This document shows, piece after piece, positions 34,123 to 43,143 of a stretch of DNA of 54,802 nucleotides (position 1 is the stretch's first letter; every line of letters begins with the position of its first letter). A model generated the notes under the pieces. It saw nothing but the letters and a program-made list of their open reading frames with translations, had not been told where the DNA came from and ran no database searches. Both the position numbers and the translations under genes were made by a program. The DNA comes from Synechococcales cyanobacterium S06 (lineage in GTDB: Bacteria; Cyanobacteriota; Cyanobacteriia; Cyanobacteriales; JAABRE01): NCBI GenBank assembly GCA_011391125.1, contig JAABRE010000029.1:1-54802 (forward strand). Reading direction: 5' to 3'.

Positions 34123-35340
34123 ATGAAAAAAGTTATTTATTTAGAATGTCCGAGTGGAATTGCTGGCGATATGTGTCTAGGTGCTTTGGTCAATCTTGGT
34201 GTCCCTTTAGAATATTTAATTCAAGAATTAGCTAAATTAGGTATTAGTAATGAATACAATTTAAGCGTTGAAAAAGTACAGAAAAATGGACAAGAAGCCA
34301 CCAAATTTAACGTTAATTTAACCCACGATTCATCATATTATCATCACCATGATCATATTCCTGCTCGACATTTACCCGATATTTTGGACTTAATTACTAA
34401 TGCTAATTTACCGAAAAAAGTCACTGAAAAAAGTATCAAAATATTTAATAATTTGGCGATCGCCGAAGCTGCTGTTCATGGAATAACACCAGAAAAAGTG
34501 CATTTCCATGAGGTAGGATCTACAGATGCAATTATAGATATAGTTGGCACTTGTTTGGGTTTAAATTGGTTAAAAATTGAGGAGATATATTGTTCGGCCA
34601 TGCCCACTGGAAGTGGTACAATCTCCGCAGCACATGGAAAATTACCTGTGCCAGTTCCCGCAGTATTAAAATTATGGGAAATGCGACAAATTCCAGTTTA
34701 TAGTAATAATATTAACGGCGAATTATGCACTCCTACAGGAGTAGCAATTGCCTCAACTTTAGCTAATAATTTCGCTCAGTTTCCTGCTTTAAAATTGAGT
34801 AAAATTGGACTAGGAGCAGGTTCAAAAGATTTCCCAATTCCTAATATTTTAAGAATGTGGTTAGGAGAATTAACTGATAATTTAGAAACCGAAAATTTAG
34901 AGACAATTACAGTTTTAGAAACTCAAGTTGATGATTGTAACCCCCAGGCGATCGCCTATACAATGGAAATACTATTAAATAGAGGAGCATTGGACGTATT
35001 TACCCAACCAATTGTCATGAAAAAAAGTCGTCAAGGAATTTTATTAACCGTTATTTGTACAGAAGATAAAATAACAGAATGTGAGAACATAATTTTCCGC
35101 GAAACTACTACTTTAGGTATCAGAAGAAGTACCCAAAAACGAAGAATTTTAGAGAGAAAAATAGCCGCAATTGAAACAATTTACGGTACTATAAACGTTA
35201 AAATTGCTCAAGAGAAAGGAGAAATAATTAACATTCAACCAGAGTATGAAGATTGCGCCGAAGTCGCAAAAAAATACAACTTGCCATGGAAGACAATTCA
35301 TCAAACAGTTTTAAATACAATTAATAGATCTGAAATCTGA
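34123..35340 (+). CDS. larC: Nickel-pincer cofactor synthesis protein LarC
   Basis: 405 residues from ATG 34123 (MKKVIYLECPSGIAGDM); an upstream TTG at 34099 lies in the MITE flank. YLECPSGIAGDMCLGALVNLG, a His-rich loop (YHHHDHIPARHLPDI), AEAAVHGITPEKVHFHEVGSTDAIIDIVG, CSAMPTGSGTI and LETQVDDCNPQAIAY are characteristic. LarC inserts nickel into the pincer nucleotide of lactate racemase-type enzymes. The known programmed-frameshift arrangement (LarC1/LarC2) is not needed here: the frame is continuous. Confidence 0.93.
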   Translation: MKKVIYLECPSGIAGDMCLGALVNLGVPLEYLIQELAKLGISNEYNLSVEKVQKNGQEATKFNVNLTHDSSYYHHHDHIPARHLPDILDLITNANLPKKVTEKSIKIFNNLAIAEAAVHGITPEKVHFHEVGSTDAIIDIVGTCLGLNWLKIEEIYCSAMPTGSGTISAAHGKLPVPVPAVLKLWEMRQIPVYSNNINGELCTPTGVAIASTLANNFAQFPALKLSKIGLGAGSKDFPIPNILRMWLGELTDNLETENLETITVLETQVDDCNPQAIAYTMEILLNRGALDVFTQPIVMKKSRQGILLTVICTEDKITECENIIFRETTTLGIRRSTQKRRILERKIAAIETIYGTINVKIAQEKGEIINIQPEYEDCAEVAKKYNLPWKTIHQTVLNTINRSEI

Positions 35341-35374
35341 TTTAAAAAAATCGGATTTCTGGAGTCAAAAAAAA

Positions 35375-37150
35375 ATGACAAAAATATTAAATAATCGTTA
35401 TCAAATCATCAAAACATTAGGAAGTGGAGGTTTTGGGGACACATTTTTAGCAAAAGATACCCATTTACCCTCGCAAAAATACTGCGTAATTAAACAGTTA
35501 AAACCCGTGATTAATAATGCAGAAATGACCCAATTAACAGAGGAAAGATTTGCAAGGGAAGCAGCAATTTTAGAGGATTTAGGTGAACATAATTCCCAAA
35601 TTCCTAAATTATATGCTTATTTTAGCGACAAAAAACAATTTTATTTAATACAGGAATATATTGAGGGAGAAACCTTAACTAAAGTAGTCGAAAAACAAGG
35701 AAAACTTAAGGAAGAAATAGTTAAACAAATATTGTGTAATCTTCTCCCCGTTTTAGACTATATTCACAGTCGTGGAATAGTTCATCGTGACATCAAACCC
35801 GATAATATTATCCTCAGAAATAACGATAATTTACCGGTATTAATTGACTTTGGAGCAGTTAAAGAAACCATGGGTACAATTGTCAATAATCGGGGCAATT
35901 ATACCAATTCGATTATAATAGGTACACCGGGATTTATGCCACCGGAACAATCAATAGGAAGACCAGTTTTTTCCAGTGATTTATATTCTTTAAGTTTAGT
36001 TGCTGTCTATTTATTAACAGGAAAACTCCCCCAAGAAATACCCACAAATCCCCGTAATGGTGAGTTTATTTTTGACCAATTTACTAACAATATTAGTCCG
36101 CATTTAATCGATGTTTTAAAACGTGCTATTAATGAACATCCTCAAAATAGATTTCAGACGGCCAAAGAGATGTTAAAAGCATTAACCAATAACTCGATAA
36201 ATTCCCCCAATAATAGTTATATTGCTCCCACGGTTAAAATGGTTGCACCCACAGAAGTAGCTGATATTCCTGACGAAAATAAGTTAGGTATGTGGGTAAT
36301 TTTTATTACTATTATAATTGGGGGAATTTTCGGTTTAAATCTGCTTTTTTCCATGGCACAACAAGCACAAAATAAGGCAAATGTCAAGCAGAATAATCAA
36401 GAAATAGTAACAAATGAAAAGCCAAATATAGAACCAGAAATAGTAACAAAAATTGAAAGGCCATCGGTGGAAAAAGCATTATTTAATTATTATGAAACTT
36501 TAAATAATGGTGATTATCAAACAGGATGGAATTTACTCTCAGAAGAATCGAGAAATAATAAGAATAGTCATCCTAATGGTTATCAATCTTATCTTGATTG
36601 GTGGAAACAAGTAAAAAAAGTAGATATTTTAGCAACGAATATTATCGAGGAAAATGAACAAGTCGGAATTATAGATAGTAAATTAAAATATCAGTTAATC
36701 TCAGGAAAAATTGTTGAACAATCTTTGATATTTAGCTTTCTTTGGTCAGAAACTGAGCAAAAATGGTTATTAAATAAAGTAGAGCGAATCTCCGAAAAAG
36801 TAATTAATAATATTAATAATAATTCCCCCGTAGATTTTGTGAAAAATTATTACCAAATGGTTAATGAGAAAAAATATGAAACAACTTGGCAAAAATTATC
36901 AAAAGACTTTACCACAAATAAGGTAAAAAATGATTATTCAAGTTATCTTAATTGGTGGAAAAGTGTTACCAAAGTGGAAATTACGGAGGTAAAATTAATT
37001 AGCCATAATAATGAAAAAGCTATCCTAGAAACCAAATTAAAATATTCCATGAAAAATGGAAAAATTGGTTATGATAAATTAAAAATATCCTTAATTAAAG
37101 ATCGAGAAAAAGATGACTGGTTAATTGAAAATACCGTTAATATTAAATAG
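35375..37150 (+). CDS. Membrane Ser/Thr protein kinase with duplicated extracytoplasmic domain
   Basis: 591 residues. Kinase domain ~7-265: glycine loop LGSGGFGDTFLAKD, VIKQLKP lysine, HRDIKPDNIIL, DFGAVKE and GTPGFMPPEQ. One membrane helix at ~308-328. Outside, two similar units (~363-475 and ~487-591), each with YYxxxNxxxYxTxWxxLS and a YLxWWKxVxKVxI motif, look like a tandem duplication of an NTF2-like domain. Starts 34 bases after larC. The target is unknown; a PP2C phosphatase at 41153 is a possible counterpart. Confidence 0.93.
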   Translation: MTKILNNRYQIIKTLGSGGFGDTFLAKDTHLPSQKYCVIKQLKPVINNAEMTQLTEERFAREAAILEDLGEHNSQIPKLYAYFSDKKQFYLIQEYIEGETLTKVVEKQGKLKEEIVKQILCNLLPVLDYIHSRGIVHRDIKPDNIILRNNDNLPVLIDFGAVKETMGTIVNNRGNYTNSIIIGTPGFMPPEQSIGRPVFSSDLYSLSLVAVYLLTGKLPQEIPTNPRNGEFIFDQFTNNISPHLIDVLKRAINEHPQNRFQTAKEMLKALTNNSINSPNNSYIAPTVKMVAPTEVADIPDENKLGMWVIFITIIIGGIFGLNLLFSMAQQAQNKANVKQNNQEIVTNEKPNIEPEIVTKIERPSVEKALFNYYETLNNGDYQTGWNLLSEESRNNKNSHPNGYQSYLDWWKQVKKVDILATNIIEENEQVGIIDSKLKYQLISGKIVEQSLIFSFLWSETEQKWLLNKVERISEKVINNINNNSPVDFVKNYYQMVNEKKYETTWQKLSKDFTTNKVKNDYSSYLNWWKSVTKVEITEVKLISHNNEKAILETKLKYSMKNGKIGYDKLKISLIKDREKDDWLIENTVNIK

Positions 37151-37161
37151 CCATTAACAAT

Positions 37162-37226
37162 TATAGCACTTCCAAAATTTATAAGGACTCTCTTTCCCCT
37201 CTCCCTTTGAGATGAGGGGAAAGACG
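37162..37226. repeat. Partial TATAGCA repeat between convergent kinase and aminotransferase genes
   Basis: Begins TATAGCACTTCCAAAATTTA and continues with CTCTTTCCCCTCTCCCTTTG. In reverse orientation the same sequence occurs at 54028-54112 (CTCATAAATTTGGGAAGTGC, then TATA). Only one end is recognisable here, so probably a decayed copy. Confidence 0.6.
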
Positions 37227-37227
37227 G

Positions 37228-38415
37228 TTAATTGTGATAAGAAATACCGGCTTTTTTGAGACGATCTAAAGCTTCTTGCAAACGGGGAAGATCAGCGATT
37301 AAACTAACTCTAACATAACCGTCTCCTGCTTCACCAAAAGCACCTCCGGGGGTCACTACAACGCCAGTTTTTTGTAGTAAATTCAGGGCAAAATCGGTGG
37401 AATTCATCCCCACACTACAAGGTACCCAAAGATACATTGTCGCTTGAGAAGCAGGGAAATTCCAACCTAATTCTCCTAATCCTGTCATCAAAAAATCCCT
37501 ACGTTGCTTATATCTTTCAATAACAATATCAACATAACTTTGCGGTAATTTTAAAGCAGTTTCGGCCGCAGTTTGAATCACCGAAAAAATGCCATAATCT
37601 AAGTTAGTTTTCAGAGTCCGTAATCCTTGAATAATATCGGAATTTCCTACGACAAAACCAACTCGCCAACCAGCCATATTATAGGTTTTTGACATAGTAT
37701 GAAACTCTACGCCAATTTCCTTCGCTCCCTGAATTTCTAATAAACTCGTAGGTTGATAACCATCAAAGGCAATTTCGGCATAAGCTAAATCATGAACTAA
37801 CATAATTTCATAATGTTTCGCCCAACTAACAATTTCCTCAAAAAATTCCCTCGGAGCAGTAGCAGTGGTGGGATTATTAGGATAGTTAAAATAGATCATT
37901 TTCGCCTTTCTGGCCACATCTTCTGGGATACTAGAAAGGTCAATTAACCAGTTATTTTCCGCTTTCAAAGTAACAGGATAAATCTGCGCTCCCGCTAAAG
38001 CAGGACCACGAAAATGGGCCGGATAGGCCGGACTTGGCACCAGTACCGTGTCCCCGGGATCGAGGTAAGCTAAAGCAAGGTGGGAAAGTCCCTCTTTTGA
38101 ACCAATTAACGGTAAAGCTTCGGAACTAGGAGCTAATTCAACACCGTAGCGCAATTTATACCAATCCGTAATCGCTCGACGAAAATTGGCTGTCCCTTCA
38201 AAAGGAGGATAGCCGTGATTTTGGGGCACAGACATGGCGGCGATCGCCGAATCAATAATGGGTTGAGGAGTCGAACCATCAGGGTTGCCCATCCCCAAGT
38301 CTATTAAATCAAGTCCCTGCTCACGAGCTTTGGCTTTTAACTCATCCAAACGGGCGAAAACATAGGGTGGTAAAGCACTCAGACGTTTAGCTCTAGTAAT
38401 CCAATTCACTGTCAT
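37228..38415 (-). CDS. Class I/II PLP aminotransferase (aspartate/alanine type)
   Basis: 395 residues. IDLGMGNPDGSTP, the NYPNNPT motif of the PLP site, VHDLAYAEIAFDG, the PLP lysine in TMSKTYNMAGWRVGF and the C-terminal GYVRVSLI arginine are all visible. It belongs to the aspartate/alanine aminotransferase group near AlaA and LL-DAP aminotransferases; exact substrates cannot be read from sequence. Transcribed from a long, hairpin-rich upstream region. Confidence 0.92.
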   Translation of the reverse strand: MTVNWITRAKRLSALPPYVFARLDELKAKAREQGLDLIDLGMGNPDGSTPQPIIDSAIAAMSVPQNHGYPPFEGTANFRRAITDWYKLRYGVELAPSSEALPLIGSKEGLSHLALAYLDPGDTVLVPSPAYPAHFRGPALAGAQIYPVTLKAENNWLIDLSSIPEDVARKAKMIYFNYPNNPTTATAPREFFEEIVSWAKHYEIMLVHDLAYAEIAFDGYQPTSLLEIQGAKEIGVEFHTMSKTYNMAGWRVGFVVGNSDIIQGLRTLKTNLDYGIFSVIQTAAETALKLPQSYVDIVIERYKQRRDFLMTGLGELGWNFPASQATMYLWVPCSVGMNSTDFALNLLQKTGVVVTPGGAFGEAGDGYVRVSLIADLPRLQEALDRLKKAGISYHN

Positions 38416-38447
38416 GGTTTTGATGATTGTAAAATTGACACTCCCTT

Positions 38448-38488
38448 CCCTGTGTTAAATTCACTCAAAGAGTGAATTTAACACAGGG
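38448..38488. repeat. 19-bp perfect hairpin upstream of the aminotransferase
   Basis: Arms CCCTGTGTTAAATTCACTC and GAGTGAATTTAACACAGGG with a 3-base loop AAA, 33 bases before the aminotransferase start. No T-run follows on either strand, so not a standard terminator; it would form a very stable stem in the 5' leader. Confidence 0.85.
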
Positions 38489-38489
38489 A

Positions 38490-38575
38490 GGAGATTCTTG
38501 ATTCATCGAATCTTAGCTAGACTAGGAAACAAGAGTTCCCTAGTCCCCGTCAGACCGTCTCCACAAGCATTTTTG
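38490..38575 (+). ncRNA. Candidate small RNA (Yfr2-like?)
   Basis: GATTC/GAATC stem, then GACTAGG...CCTAGTC with AGGAAACA exposed, then CCCGTCAGACCGTC and a short T-run (CATTTTTG). Abundant cyanobacterial Yfr2-type RNAs show a GGAAACA loop, but only one copy is seen and no promoter was identified. Tentative. Confidence 0.2.
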
Positions 38576-38600
38576 ACTATGATTATATTTTGATTATTTT

Positions 38601-38639
38601 GATTACTATGATTAGATTAGAGATTTAATCATAGTAATC
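38601..38639. repeat. 14-bp perfect inverted repeat
   Basis: GATTACTATGATTA and TAATCATAGTAATC around an 11-base loop, within a run of ATGATTA/TAATCAT half-sites (38578-38660). Could be a cluster of binding sites or a cruciform. Confidence 0.8.
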
Positions 38640-39174
38640 ATTTAATCATTACAATCATAGTTGCGTTTTTGAATACGGGCTGTCCGACCGCATTTAATCT
38701 TATTTAATCTTTCAGTTTTAATCTTTCAGTTTTTGTTTAATTGCCGCAATTTTAGCTAGCGTTTTACCCAAAAACTTAAGACAAAACTTATTTTAGTTGT
38801 TTTTAGGTGAGAGGTGCTACATTTAACCTATTCAAACCTATATAAAGCTAATTAAAGCATTTAAAAAGATTGAATAAAGTATGGCATTATCTTGATAGAT
38901 AACGGCGGTAGCCCGCAAAGCTCATAACCTAAAATCACAAGCGCTTTAGATATGCTTTTTGTTCTGTCGAGTATAGATAGACTTTTAAGGTTAGTGGTAT
39001 AGAAATAAAACATTCTAAGGTTTTCACACTAACGAGCCTTTGTATCTACGAACTGTTTCTTCGCAATTAAAGTATAGCTTATTAAGCTAAAAAATTTTTA
39101 AATTTTAATTATTTTGATGGTTTTTCTGATTTGTATAAGTTTACTAAGGTATTTTGCTATTAGTAACAGCTCTG

Positions 39175-39212
39175 AAAAAAGCGATAACCTCTTTACAGGG
39201 GATAAAGAGGTT
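39175..39212 (-). terminator. Intrinsic terminator of the sigma factor gene
   Basis: Read leftward: AACCTCTTTA, 7-base loop, TAAAGAGGTT, then ATCGC and a six-T run. A standard rho-independent terminator 41 bases after the sigma gene stop. Confidence 0.88.
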
Positions 39213-39252
39213 AAAGTTCGTTATTTTAGTTAGTAAATGAGCAAAAATCATT

Positions 39253-40236
39253 TTAACTGGCTAAATATTCTCGAATATGGGCTTGTTTTCTTCTTAAATG
39301 GGCGAGAGCTTGGTTTTCTAGCTGACGCACTCTTTCTCGACTAATATTTAGTCTTTGACCGATTTTAGTTAAGGACATCTCTTTGCTACCATCAAGTCCA
39401 AAACGCAAGAAAATTACTTCTCTCTGCAAGTGATTCAATTCCCCTAACAAATTGATTAGATCTTGACGCATTAATTCCTGATCTAAATAATTATCCGGTG
39501 AGGAATTTTCATCTTCTAGCATTTCTGACAATTCTGTGTCTTGATTTTCTCCCACTCGCACATCTAAGGAAATTGGCTGACGGGACAGACTAAAATATTC
39601 CCGAATTTCCGCTGGTGTTAGGTTTAATTCCCCGCCAATTTCGGCGAAGGTCGCACTTCGTCCCAATTTTTGCGACAATTCCCTTTGCACTTTTTTGATT
39701 TTGTTTAGTTTTTCGGTGATGTGAATGGGAAGACGAATTGACCGTGATTGCTGTGCGATCGCCCTGGTGATTGCCTGACGAATCCACCAATAAGCATAGG
39801 TGGAGAATTTAAAGCCTTTGGTGGGATCAAATTTCTCCACTCCCCTTTCTAAACCTAAACTTCCTTCTTGGATTAAATCCAAAAATTCCATGTTTCGTTT
39901 TTGATACTTTTTGGCGATCGCCACCACGAGGCGCAAATTAGCCTCAATCATTTTAGTTTTAGCTCTTTGGCCTTGGGTGATGGTTTTGCTTAATTCATCT
40001 GTCGTCAAATAGACCAACTCCGCCCATTCTGGGGTGGTAATAGATTGATTAAGCTGCTTTTCTAAGTCCTCTTTGGCGTGAATTAAGGACATCATTCTTT
40101 GTACCAGCTTACCATAAACAATTTCTTGTTCATGGCTCAGTAGAGGGACTCTACCAATTTCATGTAAATAAGTACGCACCAAATCGGCCGAAACTTTAGA
40201 TTTATGGGTAGTTTTTTCAATTTTATTAAGGGACAT
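39253..40236 (-). CDS. Group 2 sigma-70 factor (SigB/SigD type)
   Basis: 327 residues, lacking region 1.1. Region 1.2: SADLVRTYLHEIGRVPLLSHEQE. Region 2: MIEANLRLVVAIAKKYQKRNMEFLDLIQEG, FKFSTYAYWWIRQAITRAI (-10 recognition). Region 3: RLPIHITEKLNKIKK. Region 4: LREVIFLRFGLDG-like (LQREVIFLRFGLDG) and ISRERVRQLENQALAHLRR (-35 recognition). Length and features match the dispensable group 2 factors of cyanobacteria, which are used in stress, light or nitrogen responses. Which paralogue it is cannot be settled without alignment. Confidence 0.93.
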   Translation of the reverse strand: MSLNKIEKTTHKSKVSADLVRTYLHEIGRVPLLSHEQEIVYGKLVQRMMSLIHAKEDLEKQLNQSITTPEWAELVYLTTDELSKTITQGQRAKTKMIEANLRLVVAIAKKYQKRNMEFLDLIQEGSLGLERGVEKFDPTKGFKFSTYAYWWIRQAITRAIAQQSRSIRLPIHITEKLNKIKKVQRELSQKLGRSATFAEIGGELNLTPAEIREYFSLSRQPISLDVRVGENQDTELSEMLEDENSSPDNYLDQELMRQDLINLLGELNHLQREVIFLRFGLDGSKEMSLTKIGQRLNISRERVRQLENQALAHLRRKQAHIREYLAS

Positions 40237-40609
40237 AGATTCTAATTGCGACTCCTCTAATTAAGAACAAAGCGATCTATCAAGTGGAAAATTTATTAAA
40301 ATAGTTAATCCGAAGTCGGTATGAGTTTTACTTAAGTTTATGTTATTACAGATTTAGACGCTAGTAAAGGGAAAAAAGTTCAAAAAAAGAGGGATAACCG
40401 AACCGAAGTAAGAAGTAAGGGGCCAGAAGTAACTACTAGAGTTTTTGCGCCAAGTCAGGTAATAGGTAATAGGGGTCGAAATTGAAGCTTATGAGAGGAA
40501 AATTGATTTTACCCCTAGTTTCCAAAGATGTCTACTGACTACTTTGACCAAAGAAAGCAGTGTAAGGGATCCTCTTTTGCGAGGAAAAATAAGGAGAATA
40601 AGTCGTTTT

Positions 40610-40649
40610 ATCAGGTTTCCTCCGGGCCTGGTGACGGAGGAAACCTGAT
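40610..40649. repeat. 14-bp hairpin ATCAGGTTTCCTCC...
   Basis: ATCAGGTTTCCTCC and GGAGGAAACCTGAT with a 12-base loop, joined to the start of the heptamer array. A related GGTTTCCTCCTCTTTT occurs at 12597. Confidence 0.8.
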
Positions 40650-40718
40650 AACTGATAACTGATAACTGATAACTGATAACTGATAACTGATAACTGATAA
40701 CTGATAACTGATAACTGA
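40645..40718. repeat. Tandem heptamer CTGATAA, ~10 units
   Basis: About ten perfect head-to-tail copies of CTGATAA over 74 bases. A length-variable microsatellite is likely. It lies ~25 bases upstream of the predicted -35 box of the DUF4327 gene. Confidence 0.95.
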
Positions 40719-40742
40719 AATGACACAAATTTAAAAAAATAC

Positions 40743-40772
40743 TTGCCAAAATGGAACCGAATAGGGTATAAA
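40743..40772 (+). promoter_or_regulatory. Predicted promoter of the DUF4327 gene
   Basis: TTGCCA (40743-40748), 18-base spacer, TATAAA (40767-40772). It would give a 5' leader of roughly 110 bases. Confidence 0.5.
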
Positions 40773-40891
40773 TATATCAGGATACTTTTCTGTCCTTCAA
40801 AGACTGTGTTATCTAAAAAGCATCGCAAATAGAAAAGTAAAGCTCATCAGAGCATTGGTAAAACTAAGTTATTTAAAAATAAATTGAGTGT

Positions 40892-41110
40892 ATGACGAAT
40901 AAAGTTGCTCACCCAATGGTGAAGTTGCAGCGCAAGGTCTCTTCGCTTCTTAATTCACAGGTAATTCAACCTGAAGATAGTATCGGTAAGATCGCATTAT
41001 TATATGGAGATGAATGGGCTTACTGGAAAAAAGAGTTGCTGGATTTTGGTTTTAGTATGCAAGATCCCGTTCAGGAACTATTGTTAGTCGATCAATGGGA
41101 TGAAGAATAA
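40892..41110 (+). CDS. DUF4327 family protein
   Basis: 72 residues. HPMVKLQRKVSSLLNS, SIGKIALLYGDEWAYWKKEL and DFGFSMQDPVQELL match the small cyanobacteria-restricted DUF4327 family. Soluble, no cysteines, function unknown. Confidence 0.85.
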   Translation: MTNKVAHPMVKLQRKVSSLLNSQVIQPEDSIGKIALLYGDEWAYWKKELLDFGFSMQDPVQELLLVDQWDEE

Positions 41111-41152
41111 TTAACAATTAACAATTAATCATAATTATTAATTGTTAATTGT

Positions 41153-43051
41153 TTAAAACCAAATTTGTTCTTGTAAACTAGGTCGAACTTTAATTCTGAC
41201 AATTATTGCGGTTATGTTATCATGGCCGTTATATTCGTTGGCCAAATCAATTAATTTCAAAACTCCTTCATCTAAATTACTAGTGGAACTAAGGAACTTA
41301 CTCAGTTCTGCTTGACCATAATCCTCCATCAAATTATTATCTGATAAACCATCTGAACAAAGAATAAAAAGTGTGTCTTCATTAATTTCTAGGAAATTAA
41401 TGTCTGGTTCGACAAAATTATTATTTCTTGGTCCTAAAGCTTGAGTTAGTTGAAAAGCATCTGGACGGGCGTAGGCGATTTCTGGTTCAATACCCCGTAA
41501 AATTTCCCTTTGACCAACTTCATGATCAGAGGTGATTTTTTCTAGTCCTCCTTTACGAGTATAGCGGTATATACGGCTGTCACCCACGTGGGCGATCGCC
41601 ACTTTCGTATTTTGAACTAAGGTCATGACCATAGTAGTCCCCATCCGGCCGCTACCTGAGCTTTGATTGTCCTTATTAACTTCATAAATACGATGATTAG
41701 CTAATAAAATGCCATTTCTAATGGTGTCATAGTCCGGCAAGTGATCGTGCCAATGTTCTTGAAAATAGTTTTGTAAATTTTCAACGGCTAAAGCGCTGGC
41801 CACCTCCCCTGCTTCATGGCCTCCCATACCATCACAAACAATATAAAGACCTCGAGCTTTAATACTTTTACCTTTAGTATTAGCTTGTTTTTTGATTTCG
41901 GTGGTTATGCCGAAAAAATCTTCGTTGTGGCTTCTTTGTAGTCCAATGTCGGTAGCCGCCGCATCCGTCAAGCTGTAAATTTGCATGGGAAGAACGACGG
42001 TGGGGGTATCTTCTCCATCATTAAAGGGGGGGAAAACCTGATCTAATTCTTGATTGTCGTCAATCATTTGCTCGTCGTTTTCAAAATCAAAACTTTCGGG
42101 AATGGCCGGAGAACTTTGTTCTTGAATGGCGATTTCCTGTAGGATCGTGTGTAACTGATCCACGGTGTTAATTTTTTCAGCTTCGAGATCCCGGAAAATT
42201 TGAAGGATGACAGGATGTTGACTGTAAATTGAGTTAGCAATCAGTAATTCAAATGTTTTGACTAAATCTTTCAGGCTGGGCGCATGGTCAAAAGGATCAA
42301 AGTATAATTGTTGTAAGCAAAAACTTTCATCTTCATCCACTTTTAAATTACTCACTTCGAGAAGACTTTGACCACAGCCAACTTTAAATAGCAATTTCCA
42401 GGGCTTAATAATCTCATCAAACCAATATAAAATTTCCGTAATGGCAAAAGTTTCAGTGGAAAGTAAATCAGAAAGTAATTTAAAATCAGAACGGTCTGAT
42501 AAAACAACAACTTGGCGATTATCCATGACCCAAGAATCTTGTACATCGGGAATCAGAGGATAAAATTCCTCTAAACGCAGATAAGAAAGGGCGATACTGG
42601 GAATACCTTGGACAACTTCCGCAAATTTACCCGCATTTTCGGCTATATGTGCCAAAATTTCCGGATGTTTTTCCAGGGTTAAATCCAGATTGGATTTTTG
42701 CAGGGGTTGTGAATCAATGACCTTAACCGCCAAAAATTGACTGGATAGCTCACCAAGATCAGCATTCAGCAAACGATAACGCTCCCCTGGGTCTAAATAA
42801 TCTTCAGAAAAAGAAGGTATCTCAAGAGAAGTTTCCGCTTTCGGTTGCTGAGTATGAAGGTCGGCTTGTAGGGCAATAATGGCACGCCAAATATTACCAG
42901 TGAAAGCTCCACAACTGAAACAGTGATCAGCATTCCAAGAGACCAATTCACCGCATTCGGGACAAGATTTATGGGTCAAAGAAGTTCCACATTCCTGACA
43001 GGATTCTTGATCATCAGCATTTTCAAACTGACATTCAGGACAAACTAACAT
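41153..43051 (-). CDS. PP2C-type protein phosphatase with N-terminal zinc ribbons
   Basis: 632 residues. Residues 1-50 carry four CxxC pairs (CPECQFENADDQESCQECG, then CPECGELVSWNADHCFSCG), two zinc ribbons. A middle part (~80-330) resembles a degenerate kinase-like or regulatory region without catalytic motifs. The C-terminal PP2C domain (~370-632) has DIGLQRSHNED, VCDGMGGHEAGE, AHVGDSRIYR, LFILCSDGLSDN and HDNITAIIV, so the metal-binding aspartates are present. It likely reverses Ser/Thr phosphorylation. Confidence 0.92.
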   Translation of the reverse strand: MLVCPECQFENADDQESCQECGTSLTHKSCPECGELVSWNADHCFSCGAFTGNIWRAIIALQADLHTQQPKAETSLEIPSFSEDYLDPGERYRLLNADLGELSSQFLAVKVIDSQPLQKSNLDLTLEKHPEILAHIAENAGKFAEVVQGIPSIALSYLRLEEFYPLIPDVQDSWVMDNRQVVVLSDRSDFKLLSDLLSTETFAITEILYWFDEIIKPWKLLFKVGCGQSLLEVSNLKVDEDESFCLQQLYFDPFDHAPSLKDLVKTFELLIANSIYSQHPVILQIFRDLEAEKINTVDQLHTILQEIAIQEQSSPAIPESFDFENDEQMIDDNQELDQVFPPFNDGEDTPTVVLPMQIYSLTDAAATDIGLQRSHNEDFFGITTEIKKQANTKGKSIKARGLYIVCDGMGGHEAGEVASALAVENLQNYFQEHWHDHLPDYDTIRNGILLANHRIYEVNKDNQSSGSGRMGTTMVMTLVQNTKVAIAHVGDSRIYRYTRKGGLEKITSDHEVGQREILRGIEPEIAYARPDAFQLTQALGPRNNNFVEPDINFLEINEDTLFILCSDGLSDNNLMEDYGQAELSKFLSSTSNLDEGVLKLIDLANEYNGHDNITAIIVRIKVRPSLQEQIWF

Positions 43052-43143
43052 GGGGGAACTCCTTTTAAAATATAACCATAAGTGACTAACAAGTAATGGT
43101 AATTCATTTTATTTCTATTTAATTATAGATATTTATTACTATT

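Larger units (their letters stand above)
38416..39174. other. Long gene-free region with several perfect hairpins (~760 bp)
   Basis: No ORF or tRNA recognised. It contains two perfect inverted repeats (38448-38488 and 38601-38639), an RNA-like hairpin with an AGGAAACA loop (38520-38545), a repeated TTAATCTTTCAGTTT (38708-38736 region), and a GCGG/CCGC hairpin motif near 38903-38915. It must hold the promoter of the leftward aminotransferase gene and might encode a small RNA. Confidence 0.55.
40237..40891. other. Gene-free region with hairpin and heptamer array (655 bp)
   Basis: Between the divergent sigma and DUF4327 genes. ORFs here are artefacts of the heptamer array (repeating YQLSVIS peptides). 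It holds the hairpin at 40610-40649, the CTGATAA array and a promoter for the DUF4327 gene. The sigma promoter side (40237-40380) has no clear box. Confidence 0.6.

Noticed and set aside
34123-35340. Programmed frameshift in larC (as in the LarC1/LarC2 arrangement)
   Set aside because: The frame is continuous from ATG 34123 to the stop at 35340.
40645-40718. Regular repeats as a possible CRISPR array
   Set aside because: Units are 7 bp, adjacent and without spacers; a microsatellite.
40489-40828. Two overlapping ORFs with repeated YQLSVIS peptides
   Set aside because: They are translations of the CTGATAA array and its hairpin; no start site or family resemblance.
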